DNA of 64,000 bases, from positions 992,001 to 1,056,000 of the forward strand of contig CANKXO010000001.1 in assembly GCA_947487765.1 (NCBI GenBank), read 5' to 3'. Below, piece after piece: positions 23,952 to 32,545 of the stretch. The stretch is from an uncultured Pseudomonadales bacterium (GTDB lineage: Bacteria; Pseudomonadota; Gammaproteobacteria; Pseudomonadales; Cellvibrionaceae). A model generated the notes under the pieces. That model saw only the letters and a program-made list of their open reading frames with translations. It was not told the DNA's origin and did no database searches. Within the stretch, counting starts at the first letter, position 1; every line of letters starts with the position of its first letter. A program made the position numbers and the translations under genes.

Positions 23952-26360
23952 ATGAAAAGACAATTTAGTGGCTTATGGAAAACAATAGCTTTACCTATTG
24001 TGCCGATACTGTCTATGGAGTTTTTAATATCGGCACCTGCTTTGGCATCGAATTATTCTCTAGTTAATAATAGTGATGCCCAGATAATGGGTGGTACTAG
24101 TTTTGAACAGGACGTTCTTCGTATTGCAGCGCCAAATGCCGCTGGTGTTTCTGTTAATCGCTTTTCAACGTTTGAAGTTGATACAAAGCCACTAAATATT
24201 ATTAATAACACCAGCGGAATCAGTACGATTGTATTGGTTTCACCAAATATGGAAATAAATAATACTATTGAAGTTAAAGGGCCAGCAGCGGATATAGTAT
24301 TTCTCTCAGAGCAAGCCAGTGGCAAATTGAGTTGTAGTGGTTGTGAATTAAAAAATATTTACCGTGCAACCTTCGCTGTCAACAACGGTGCTGTTAGTGG
24401 CTTGGGTTCCTCAAATGGAATGATTGGAGAATTATCCAGTGCCAGTGCAAGCAATGTACGTTTGCAAAATTTTCAGGCGCCAGGCGCAATTAATGTCGAT
24501 GTGTTAGCGGGCCGTATTACTACCTCGGGGACGATCAATTTAAATGAGCGTGTCAATACATCGTCGACAGGTGCTCTTATTAAAAGTGACAATGGTCAAC
24601 GTTCAATCGGTTCGGGCATGTTAAGTCTATATCCCGGTCAACATCGTTGGGATTATCAAACTCAGAGTGTGCTGGGTTCTGTACTCAATTACAACTACAG
24701 TTCGATTGGTGGCCAACTTCGAGCGAAAGCGATTAATGTATTGGCGGCCTCTCCAATATTTTTTACTGCATCTACAGATACGCGTACCGATTTAATATCT
24801 AGCGTCCGTTATCGTGATCAGGCAAGAGTCTCACGAGAAGGGATTCGTATTGATAGTCTAACGCCAACAACAGTCTATTTTAACGAAGGGCACTTGCTTT
24901 CTGAAGGTGCCATTGAAGTAAGGTCTATGGGCAAGTTAACAGTTGCTCCGAACTATAAAATTACTGGGACCGATACGTCATTTGTAACGGCTAAAAGGTT
25001 TTTTCATTCTGGTGATGTACGCAGCCATGCCATTAATTTTTCCGCTCAGAATTTTGTTAATCAGGGTCGTTTAAGTGCATCAGGCAAAATTACCGGTTGG
25101 TCAGAGCAGTATATGTTGAATCAGTACGGTGGCGAAATCGTCGGTGACCATATTCATTTGCAAACTGGCTCGGCGGCGAACCTTGAGGATAGGGGGCAAA
25201 GTTATATCCTCAATGGTTCCCGCACCCCTTATATAAGTTTTGCACCAACACAACGTTTGGCAGTGAATGCAGGTTACTTCGATAATATGAATCACACCAA
25301 ATTGGGCGCTTATTACAGTGCTGGGCTCGAAAATCAGCCGGTTCCTGCATCTGCTCAACGCCCATCAAAAACCAGTGCGCATATTCGTGGTCGAAAAATC
25401 GAAATCAAAACCGGTGCTTTTGAAAATATTAATCCTTATTACGAAATCATCGAAGAGGATGAAGATTCCGTTTTACTAAATACTGCATTGCATCGCCAAG
25501 TAAGTGTTGAAGCCGAAGATTATCTTGGCATTGATTCACGGGATTATATCGTTAATGCCTCTGCTTTTTTAGGCGCGCAAAAAGAAACAGGCCGCGTTCA
25601 CTTCGACACAAAAGTCGTCAGCAATGAACGCTATCGTGTGGTATCTGTACTTGCTAGAGACAGTGAAACCAATCGTTCAAGCAGGCAGTACAGTTATGCG
25701 GGGACAATAACGCAAACAACTTATACTGATGTGGTATCAACATCAACAGCTATCTACTCGCCACCGGGTGTGTTGTTTTCGATGGGTCACTTCGATGCTA
25801 AAGCGGATAATTTATTTTTAAACAGTGTTGGTTATTTCGAAGTTTTTGGTGACGCCCGATTTAATACCGCTCGTTTAGTCGATGCAGGGCTTGCGCAACA
25901 AGCGGTGTCTCGTGAATTACTGATGACCTATGTAACGGGTGGCATTTTAAATCATAGCAGTTCCACAGCCGATGGGCGTCCATTGGATCCTCATCAACTC
26001 GACTCATTGTTTTATGTACAAGGTGCAGCATTAGCCGCTAATGCCAATGGTCACTTTACCGACTATAGCCCTTATAAAACCTATTTAGGTGAGGTGACTG
26101 GTCGCGCCTTTGCCTCTGTAAATACAGGCATTTCTTCTGATAATAAGCAACTGGATATGACGAATGAGCAGCAAGGCGAATTCAGCGTAACCGCAACCCG
26201 AGTAATCGATTACTACGACCATGCAGATCAAAGCTGGGAAAGCATCACAACGGTTGTAGCCGATGTCACGTTTTCAATTTACGAAGGTTTTGTTGAGCTT
26301 TGGGTAGAAACACGTGATTGGGTTAATAGCTTATGGCAAGAAATTAAGTGGTGGGACTAA
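23952..26360 (+). CDS. TPS-domain (filamentous haemagglutinin-like) exoprotein
   Basis: After a signal peptide (about 1-32, ending A-P-A-L-A-S) comes a two-partner-secretion domain: D-V-L-R-I-A-A-P-N-A-A-G-V-S-V-N-R-F-S-T-F-E-V followed by L-N-I-I-N-N. This is the FHA/CdiA 'N-I-A-x-P-N-x-x-G-x-S-H-N-x-[FY]-x-x-F-x-V' signature in slightly altered form. The remaining 650 residues are beta-helix-like, without a recognisable catalytic domain, and the end is acidic and Trp-rich. At 802 residues it is short for a TpsA protein. The second exoprotein starts eight bases after its stop, so the two are one operon. No TpsB outer-membrane transporter gene is in the window. Confidence 0.78.
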   Translation: MKRQFSGLWKTIALPIVPILSMEFLISAPALASNYSLVNNSDAQIMGGTSFEQDVLRIAAPNAAGVSVNRFSTFEVDTKPLNIINNTSGISTIVLVSPNMEINNTIEVKGPAADIVFLSEQASGKLSCSGCELKNIYRATFAVNNGAVSGLGSSNGMIGELSSASASNVRLQNFQAPGAINVDVLAGRITTSGTINLNERVNTSSTGALIKSDNGQRSIGSGMLSLYPGQHRWDYQTQSVLGSVLNYNYSSIGGQLRAKAINVLAASPIFFTASTDTRTDLISSVRYRDQARVSREGIRIDSLTPTTVYFNEGHLLSEGAIEVRSMGKLTVAPNYKITGTDTSFVTAKRFFHSGDVRSHAINFSAQNFVNQGRLSASGKITGWSEQYMLNQYGGEIVGDHIHLQTGSAANLEDRGQSYILNGSRTPYISFAPTQRLAVNAGYFDNMNHTKLGAYYSAGLENQPVPASAQRPSKTSAHIRGRKIEIKTGAFENINPYYEIIEEDEDSVLLNTALHRQVSVEAEDYLGIDSRDYIVNASAFLGAQKETGRVHFDTKVVSNERYRVVSVLARDSETNRSSRQYSYAGTITQTTYTDVVSTSTAIYSPPGVLFSMGHFDAKADNLFLNSVGYFEVFGDARFNTARLVDAGLAQQAVSRELLMTYVTGGILNHSSSTADGRPLDPHQLDSLFYVQGAALAANANGHFTDYSPYKTYLGEVTGRAFASVNTGISSDNKQLDMTNEQQGEFSVTATRVIDYYDHADQSWESITTVVADVTFSIYEGFVELWVETRDWVNSLWQEIKWWD

Positions 26361-26368
26361 GGGAAACA

Positions 26369-29300
26369 ATGATGATACATACATACGATAAAACAGCAGC
26401 AACCCTGGCAGGGTTACGCCATATTACTTGGGCTAAACGCGTATTAATTTATACCGTTACCCTCGGTTTATTGATACAAAATATCGCCGTTGCAACAGCA
26501 AGTGTATTAACGGCTCGCGATGTACAGCGCTATGTTAACGCTCAACCTTTATTCGAACGGGCAGTTCAGTATGCTGATTACCAGCATACAACAGGGGATT
26601 ATTTAGAACAGTCTGCAACCAGCGCAATGACAATTGATAGTTTTCATCAGCGTTTAAAAGAAGACTTCCCTCAAATACTACCACCCAAATATGTCACCAT
26701 CACTTCTGGCGGTGTGCCCATTGTTGCTCCGACTTATGATAAACCTCGCCCCATTGGCTCGCCTATGCTACAAGGGCGTTATGCGCGGGATCAAGTGCAT
26801 GCCTTACTAGGAATTAATTTAATTAATGGTACACCGGATTCAGGTTATGACTCTGATCGGAATCAGTTAAATACCTTGTATAGCAATATGCTGGCTATGT
26901 TGAATAGTGGCGAGATTCAACAACCGTATTGCGCACCATTAAATCGTGATCAAGAAAATAGCGGCTTATCCAATAATATAGTCTGGCCAGAGTGTCATAT
27001 TATTCATGGTGAGCGTGTAGTGGTACCGGTTGTTTACCTGACAGGGGCAACCGTAAGTGAATACCGTGTTGATGATCATCGCGCGGTCTTGGCTGGTACC
27101 AGCTCATTCCGCGAACTCACCATTGACAATGTGACAGTAACCACCGGTCGCAATAGCTTTTTACAAGTCGCCGGTAATCTATTAAATAATCAAGGCACCA
27201 TTCAAGGTGAGGGAGACCTCTCTATTGTTGCTGGCGGTGCCTTAGTGAATTTATCCGGCAGGATCACCAGTCAGGATAATTTAAGCATTGAGGCCGCCTT
27301 AATTCAAAGTAATACGCTGGTACACCGCTACGACTTTGATGGCCGCCAAGGGGGTAGCTTCGGTCAGATCGCTACATTCCAAAGTAATGGTAATTTACTA
27401 TTAACCTCCCATAGCGATATTCTGATTAATGGTGGTATTGCAAATGGTGGCGGCAATCTTGTATTCAATGCCGGCGGTTCTATCTATGTCGGTCCAGTGC
27501 AATACACAGATAATTTTTCCAGTGATAGCCGTCAAACAACGCGCTCTCATATTTTGCAGTCTTTCTTAACGGCAGAGCAAAGTATTGCCTTAATTGCACA
27601 GGACGAAATTAAAATCGATGCCTCAGAAATTGTGGCCGGCGAGTACGTTGAATTGTTAGCGGGCCTAGGTATTACTGTCGAAGACGAGTTAAGTAGTAAC
27701 TATGTTGCCAGAAATTATTATGATCATGGGTACGATGTCCACACAGAAACCTTTCAAACAGTTGCAATCCGTTCTTTAATTGATGCCGGTAAAAAAGTTC
27801 GTCTGCATACCACTTTGGGTGATGTCACGCTGAGAGCCTCTGATGTGCGTTCAACACAAGGTGCTGAAATTACTGCAGCCGGTGGCAAGTTGCGCTTATT
27901 AACCACGACCGAGACTGATCACTACAGCTACAGTGCTGTTAAAGAAAGTCTATTTACCATCAGTACCATAAACCGTGGCCATACCGCAGAAACCTTGGCA
28001 TATCCTACCATTGTTGGTGGTTTAGAAGTGAATGCGCTTTATGGCTTAGAAGTTGAGTACGAAGGTGATTCGACATTAGCGAATGACCTCGACGCACAGA
28101 TTGCATCCCTTAGCCAAGTTGAAGGCATGGAGTGGATGCAAGAACTGCGCAACGATGCCAGTTTAAATATTGACTGGCAAACCGCGAGCACTTTTTATAA
28201 CGAATGGGATAAAGATAGTACCAGCCTTTCACCTGCAGCGATTGCGTTTATCACCATTGTTGTTGCGGTATTTACGGCAGGTGCAGCAAGTGGAATCGTA
28301 ACAGCGTTACAAACAGCTGGTGCAAATAGCGCTGTTGCTGCGGGTGTTGGTGCAGCATTTACTGCTGCTGTGACAACGGCCTCTATCGCCACCGGTAATG
28401 CCATTGTTAACGGCGGTGATCCGGCAGAGGTTTTCGAAGCAGCATTTGAGTCGATTCATAATGAAGAAGGAATAAAATCTACAATAACAGCAGCTCTAAC
28501 AGCAGGTGTATTAAACGGTATCAATGGTGAATTTTTTAATGCAGAGAATTTAAGCTTTGGTGAGCAAATTCAGCAAGCCGTTGTTGATGCGACTGTGCGT
28601 TCAGGTGTTTCTACGGCTATTAATGGCGGTAGTTTCTCTGATGCACTTAAATATTCACTATTACAAAATGCGGCAAACCTTACCGGTGATGCCATCTCAG
28701 GTGAAATATCAGAGTTAGCCAGTAACGGCGATATTAATACGGCGCTACAACGTGTCGCCTACGTAGGTGTCGGTTGCTTGGTGGGAAGCGCACAAAATAG
28801 TAGCGATGGTTGTGAGTCTGGTGCTTTGGGTTCAACTATCGGTCAAATTGTTGCAGAACTACAAAGTGAATCAGACTTTTTTGAAGGATTGGTTAATGCA
28901 ACCAATGAATTTGGTGAGCGCTTATATTCTGATGCGCAAATTAAGCAATTGCTTGCTAATACAAGGGATTTTTCTCGTGGTCGCTTAAACAGCATTTCGC
29001 CACTCATTAATCATGCCGGTCTATACGGTGCACTGAGTGCTATGTTTGTTGGTTTAGATGCAAACATTGCAAGCGGTGCGGCTAATACTGCTAGAAATAC
29101 AGCGCTTGAATACACAGCGCTAAGTTTTATGAATGCTCTAGATAAAGAAAGAGAGCTTAATAGTCGTTTGGGGTTTCTTTCAGATATTTCGGCTTTAGAA
29201 GCTGCTAATGCTAATGAAATAACAGAAACCATTGATGCTGCTCTTTTAGAAGAAGCTGAATTGCTAGGTTTACGAGTAAAAGAAAATGTTAATGGGGTTC

Positions 29301-30709
29301 ACTATGTTGAAGAGCCAGGTGGTGTTGGTCGTAGAATTGCTAACAATAATCTATTTCGCGAGCTAAACCAGGCCCAAGAAGAGAATCTTAAACGTTCCGC
29401 AGCTTTATCAGATAACCTAAAACGAGCCGAAGCAGAACTCGTAGCTTTTAATGAGCGTATCCAAGAGCTAAAGCGAGAAGGTTTGCAAGCTCATTTTGAA
29501 ACCATCGAGTTTATGCGTAATCAATTAGGCCCCGCTTCCGGTACAACAGCGCAAGAAATTGCCGATGCTGTTGGTTACCAAGGTTATGATGAGTTTTCTT
29601 CTGTAATTACTGAAGGCGTATTTTTGGCGACAGATTCATTATTATTTGGTGCGCCAGGTTTGGTACTGGCCTTCGCCGATATTGATAGCCCTATTCCATT
29701 AACGGATGCAAAGCTTGCAGTAGCAACCAGTTTTTTATTTGAGGAGTTAGAAAAAGAGGGCGTTCCTCGTCATGTTGCTGAAGGAATATTGCTAGCAGCT
29801 GGAATTGCTGCATCGGCTAAAGATATTAAAGAATTAGTTTTGCTTGGTGGTCGAGGAGCTAAAAGAGCTCTTGATAGATTAACCAACAGGCGAAATGGAA
29901 TTACATTAGATGACTTGAATTTAGATGATTTTGAAATTAGTGGTGCCCCGCTTCATGATGTTGAGGTTAATGACTTTAGTAATCACAATGTGATGCCTAA
30001 CGGGACTCGTTTTGATATTGAACTAGCCGGCACGCCTACCTCAGTTAATAATTTCGATGATCGCGATTATTTTTCTTTCTTTGATGATACCACTGGAGCA
30101 CCAATATACGATGGTTCTGCCACTCCTGCAGGATATTTAAGCAGAACTCCTTGTGCTATTAATTGCATCCTTACAGCATCCAGATATTTAGATTCTCAAA
30201 ACGCAATGAAGGTTGAAGACGCTATTAGAGTAGGTTTAAGAGAAAACCTCTTTGGTCATGGAGCAGGCGGAGGGCTTAGACGAGGAAAGTATCACGAACT
30301 AGTCAATCAGCCCGATTTTGCTAACTTTGGTTTCACTGCCAGCTCACATGAAATTTTAGATCCATACGTTTCTGGCGGTATTATTGAGAACTCCTTGAGT
30401 CAAGGCCTTCCTGTTATAGTGGATGTAAAAGTTCCGAAAAACAAATCTATCCAGCAGTATTTTTATGATTTAGCAAGCAACCCTAATGACCCATCATTAA
30501 AAATGCAATCTTTAATTAATAATAAAAATGCAGGTGGTCATGCTGTCATAATCAGAAGTAAAACCATATTGCCAAATGGTAGTACTCGATGGGAAATTAT
30601 CGACCCCACCCAAGCATCAGGTAAAGTTATAGCCGTCAACAATAATCTATTCGATGAAGTAATTGGGAAGTTTGTAACAGTTTTTACACCGAAAAATCCA
30701 ACTCCGTAA
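26369..30709 (+). CDS. CDI-like exoprotein with haemagglutinin repeats, DUF637 and C-terminal papain-like cysteine protease domain
   Basis: The 1446-residue protein starts at ATG 26369 with AAGGGA upstream; the open frame begins earlier at GTG 26348 but that overlaps the previous gene. An extended hydrophobic leader (about 22-50) precedes haemagglutinin-type beta repeats (F-L-Q-V-A-G-N-L-L-N-N-Q-G-T-I). An Ala/Gly-rich hydrophobic DUF637-like region spans about 618-740. The last 190 residues contain C-A-I-N-C-I-L-T-A (Cys1262 and Cys1266), G-G-H-A-V-I-I (His1391) and E-I-I-D-P-T-Q (Asp1412), the papain-like triad order of polymorphic-toxin Tox-PL domains. It is probably a contact-delivered toxin. 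The cognate immunity gene is not obvious. Confidence 0.78.
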   Translation: MMIHTYDKTAATLAGLRHITWAKRVLIYTVTLGLLIQNIAVATASVLTARDVQRYVNAQPLFERAVQYADYQHTTGDYLEQSATSAMTIDSFHQRLKEDFPQILPPKYVTITSGGVPIVAPTYDKPRPIGSPMLQGRYARDQVHALLGINLINGTPDSGYDSDRNQLNTLYSNMLAMLNSGEIQQPYCAPLNRDQENSGLSNNIVWPECHIIHGERVVVPVVYLTGATVSEYRVDDHRAVLAGTSSFRELTIDNVTVTTGRNSFLQVAGNLLNNQGTIQGEGDLSIVAGGALVNLSGRITSQDNLSIEAALIQSNTLVHRYDFDGRQGGSFGQIATFQSNGNLLLTSHSDILINGGIANGGGNLVFNAGGSIYVGPVQYTDNFSSDSRQTTRSHILQSFLTAEQSIALIAQDEIKIDASEIVAGEYVELLAGLGITVEDELSSNYVARNYYDHGYDVHTETFQTVAIRSLIDAGKKVRLHTTLGDVTLRASDVRSTQGAEITAAGGKLRLLTTTETDHYSYSAVKESLFTISTINRGHTAETLAYPTIVGGLEVNALYGLEVEYEGDSTLANDLDAQIASLSQVEGMEWMQELRNDASLNIDWQTASTFYNEWDKDSTSLSPAAIAFITIVVAVFTAGAASGIVTALQTAGANSAVAAGVGAAFTAAVTTASIATGNAIVNGGDPAEVFEAAFESIHNEEGIKSTITAALTAGVLNGINGEFFNAENLSFGEQIQQAVVDATVRSGVSTAINGGSFSDALKYSLLQNAANLTGDAISGEISELASNGDINTALQRVAYVGVGCLVGSAQNSSDGCESGALGSTIGQIVAELQSESDFFEGLVNATNEFGERLYSDAQIKQLLANTRDFSRGRLNSISPLINHAGLYGALSAMFVGLDANIASGAANTARNTALEYTALSFMNALDKERELNSRLGFLSDISALEAANANEITETIDAALLEEAELLGLRVKENVNGVHYVEEPGGVGRRIANNNLFRELNQAQEENLKRSAALSDNLKRAEAELVAFNERIQELKREGLQAHFETIEFMRNQLGPASGTTAQEIADAVGYQGYDEFSSVITEGVFLATDSLLFGAPGLVLAFADIDSPIPLTDAKLAVATSFLFEELEKEGVPRHVAEGILLAAGIAASAKDIKELVLLGGRGAKRALDRLTNRRNGITLDDLNLDDFEISGAPLHDVEVNDFSNHNVMPNGTRFDIELAGTPTSVNNFDDRDYFSFFDDTTGAPIYDGSATPAGYLSRTPCAINCILTASRYLDSQNAMKVEDAIRVGLRENLFGHGAGGGLRRGKYHELVNQPDFANFGFTASSHEILDPYVSGGIIENSLSQGLPVIVDVKVPKNKSIQQYFYDLASNPNDPSLKMQSLINNKNAGGHAVIIRSKTILPNGSTRWEIIDPTQASGKVIAVNNNLFDEVIGKFVTVFTPKNPTP

Positions 30710-30720
30710 TCAAAAAAATC

Positions 30721-31424
30721 AATAAGTAGGGTCAGATACTATTTTTGGCCTACAAAAGGGGCAGACTCGAGTGAAAATGTATATAAGCAGTTATAGTGTA
30801 TAAATTATTTTGGGAGTTTTAAAAAATGAAGTATTTTTTTAGTTTTGTATTATTTACCATCGTTTCTATGAATAGTTATGCAGCAAGAATGGACTGTCCT
30901 ATTGCTAAAGTACTTCATATACAAATAGAGGGTAAAAAAATTCTTTATCGACAGGCAGGCGGGACGCCTTGGAGAACTCTCGGTTATTTAGGTAATAATG
31001 ACGGAACGGAGGAACGCTATACTCGCAGCACAAACGGCTGATAGTCAGTGCTTGAATAAGTAGGGTCAGATACTATTTTGGGCCTACAAAAGGGGCAGGC
31101 TCGAGTGAAAATGTATATAACCAGTTACAGTGTTTTAATACTGTAACTTATTTAAAATCTATAAATTATTTTGGGAGTTTTAAAAAATGAAGTATTTTTT
31201 TAGTTTTGTATTATTTACCATCGTTTCTATGAATAGCTATGCAGCAAGAATGGATTGCCCTATTGCTAAAGTACTTAATATACAAATAGAAGGTAAAAAA
31301 ATTCTTTATCGACAAGCAGGCGGGGCGCCTTGGAGAACTCTCGGTTATTTAGGTAATAATGACGGAACAGAGGAACGTTACGCCGCTATACTCGCAGCAC
31401 AAACGGCTGATAAGTCAGTGCTTG
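30721..31424 (+). repeat. Tandem duplication of a small secreted-protein gene with its leader
   Basis: Unit 1 (30721-31054) and unit 2 (31055-31424) both start AATAAGTAGGGTCAGATAC and run through the same leader and coding sequence to the same GTGCTTG end point. Unit 1 differs by loss of 27 bases in the leader, 8 bases (TTACGCCG) in the coding part and one A. In unit 2 the leader holds a 9-bp hairpin, AGTTACAGT (31123-31131) with ACTGTAACT (31140-31148), which is just what unit 1 has lost. The GGGTCAGATAC start also resembles dispersed repeats seen at 31549, 48404 and 49893. Confidence 0.85.
30826..31041 (+). pseudogene. Truncated tandem copy of the small secreted 'LLAA' protein gene
   Basis: The first 65 codons are nearly identical to the intact copy at 31187. 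An 8-base deletion after E-E-R then shifts the frame, giving Y-T-R-S-T-N-G and a stop at 31041, just before the helix A-I-L-A-A-Q. The copy also lacks the second cysteine because the duplicated unit ends there. The signal peptide and first cysteine remain, so a 71-residue product could be exported but would lack half of the domain. Confidence 0.75.
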
Positions 31425-31501
31425 TAGGTTATTTTGTTGAAAATTATAACTGCACTTTAAACAACTATAGTACTGCTGCTAGTATAGTAAGAACTTATTA
31501 A
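31187..31501 (+). CDS. Small secreted two-cysteine protein, 'LLAA' cluster member D
   Basis: Intact 104-residue member with a signal peptide ending at N-S-Y-A. The mature protein has I-A-K-V-L-N-I-Q-I, the helix Y-A-A-I-L-A-A-Q-T-A-D-K-S, strand V-L-V-G-Y-F and a cysteine in Y-N-C-T-L. Another cysteine sits near the start (R-M-D-C-P-I). Compared with member A, the first cysteine has moved towards the N terminus. GGGAG lies about ten bases before the ATG. It is the parent form of the tandem pair whose first copy is broken. It lies downstream of the papain-like toxin gene, in the position where immunity genes normally sit. Confidence 0.65.
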   Translation: MKYFFSFVLFTIVSMNSYAARMDCPIAKVLNIQIEGKKILYRQAGGAPWRTLGYLGNNDGTEERYAAILAAQTADKSVLVGYFVENYNCTLNNYSTAASIVRTY

Positions 31502-31513
31502 GAGTTAACGAAT

Positions 31514-31538
31514 TTATTTACATATAATTTGTAAATAA
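31514..31538 (+). terminator. Possible terminator after member D
   Basis: TTATTTAC (31514-31521) pairs with GTAAATAA (31531-31538) across a 9-base AT loop. The stem is AT-only and no long T run follows, so this is a weak call. Confidence 0.3.
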
Positions 31539-31601
31539 TAGGGCCAGATACAATTAAAATAATGTACTTAGTTAATTATCAACTTTTTAAAAGGAAGATA
31601 G

Positions 31602-31919
31602 ATGAAATATTTTTTACTTTTTTTATTATTTTTTTCATCATTTTCTTTGGCGGGTGAAGGCACAAAACAATCGTTAATATCCAAAGTCTATGTCGCCAGT
31701 TATTGGGCAATGGTAAGAGTACCGGATATTAGCGCCAACCCCGGTAACTGTAGAAATACCTCTTACTATGCTATTAACCCTGATGATAGAAATTATGAAT
31801 CATTGCATTCGCTGTTATTGGCAGCCTATGTCGCTGGTAAAGAAGTGAGTTTTTGGGTTCATGGTTGTGGTGGACAGGGAAATAATCATCCGAAAATTAT
31901 TAGTGTGATTTCTCATTAA
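31602..31919 (+). CDS. Small secreted two-cysteine protein, 'LLAA' cluster member E
   Basis: 105 residues with a strongly hydrophobic signal peptide ending at S-L-A-G. The mature part shows the complete cluster layout: strand S-K-V-Y-V-A, strand A-M-V-R-V, G-N-C-R-N-T, Y-Y-A-I-N, helix L-H-S-L-L-L-A-A-Y-V-A-G-K, strand V-S-F-W-V and the second cysteine in H-G-C-G-G, then I-I-S-V-I at the end. AAAAGGAAGA upstream is a good ribosome site. It is the clearest example of the domain in the downstream group. Confidence 0.65.
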   Translation: MKYFLLFLLFFSSFSLAGEGTKQSLISKVYVASYWAMVRVPDISANPGNCRNTSYYAINPDDRNYESLHSLLLAAYVAGKEVSFWVHGCGGQGNNHPKIISVISH

Positions 31920-31972
31920 TCAATATATGAGAAGTCATATAATTATTATAGATAGTAAAGCGAGAAATTTAA

Positions 31973-32215
31973 ATGAAAATACTGAAGAACACCTTTTTTA
32001 CCGTAGCATTATTAGCTTCTTCTTTTAGCAATGCTGGGTCGAGTTGGATAGGAGGTAAAGTCACATCTCTATTGGCTCATGGAACCGAACCTGCAATCCG
32101 ATTAACCGGCAACGCTTCTCCAGATAACTGTGACGGAGGTAGCTATGGTTGGTTAAATAGAGCATGTCTGTTCTCAAGTGTTGTACAGATCAGTTATTTA
32201 TTAAAATATATGTAG
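31973..32215 (+). CDS. Shortened member of the small secreted 'LLAA' cluster (member F)
   Basis: The first 55 codons give a signal peptide (ending S-N-A-G) and the family beginning W-I-G-G-K-V-T-S-L, A-I-R-L-T-G and D-N-C-D-G. The reading frame then departs from the layout at L-N-R-A-C-L-F-S-S and stops at 80 residues, without the L-L-A-A helix and final strands. No single frameshift restores the missing part, so an internal or 3' deletion is likely. It is probably a decayed copy; a shortened but functional exported peptide cannot be ruled out. Confidence 0.45.
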   Translation: MKILKNTFFTVALLASSFSNAGSSWIGGKVTSLLAHGTEPAIRLTGNASPDNCDGGSYGWLNRACLFSSVVQISYLLKYM

Positions 32216-32221
32216 ATTAAT

Positions 32222-32506
32222 ATGAAAGAAATAACATTATTAATGATTATTGCTATCGTCTTTATAGCAGCCTCAGCTTTTTCTCAGCCTGTTATTACTG
32301 AGAATTTAAGTGAAGAAGAGTTGATGCCGTTTTGTAGCAATCAGGCACTTTGGCAGCACGCTAATATTGAGCCTGAGAAATGCCTGTCAGCTGCTAAGTC
32401 ATGTTCAGAAAAGATATCGACAATGAGGCTTGATATTAATAAAGCGACAGAGCAACTGTATATTTGTGTATTCGATACATTAAATATTGATTTCGCTCAA
32501 CAGTAA
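32222..32506 (+). CDS. Small exported four-cysteine protein of unknown function
   Basis: 94 residues with a signal peptide ending at S-A-F-S. The mature part is mostly helical and holds four cysteines (P-F-C-S-N, E-K-C-L-S-A, K-S-C-S-E and Y-I-C-V-F), a pattern that suggests two disulfides in a helical hairpin. It does not resemble the L-L-A-A cluster. It follows member F by six bases and may be co-transcribed with it. I recognise no family. Confidence 0.55.
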   Translation: MKEITLLMIIAIVFIAASAFSQPVITENLSEEELMPFCSNQALWQHANIEPEKCLSAAKSCSEKISTMRLDINKATEQLYICVFDTLNIDFAQQ

Positions 32507-32545
32507 AAAATAGTACTAAAAGGATATTCGCTGAGTTGTATTGTC

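Noticed and set aside
23952-30709. The two exoprotein frames as one gene split by a frameshift
   Set aside because: The second frame has its own AAGGGA ribosome site and hydrophobic leader and starts eight bases after the first stop, so two genes are more likely.
30721-31600. CRISPR array in the repeated region
   Set aside because: Only two long repeats containing coding sequence, with no short regular repeat-spacer pattern.
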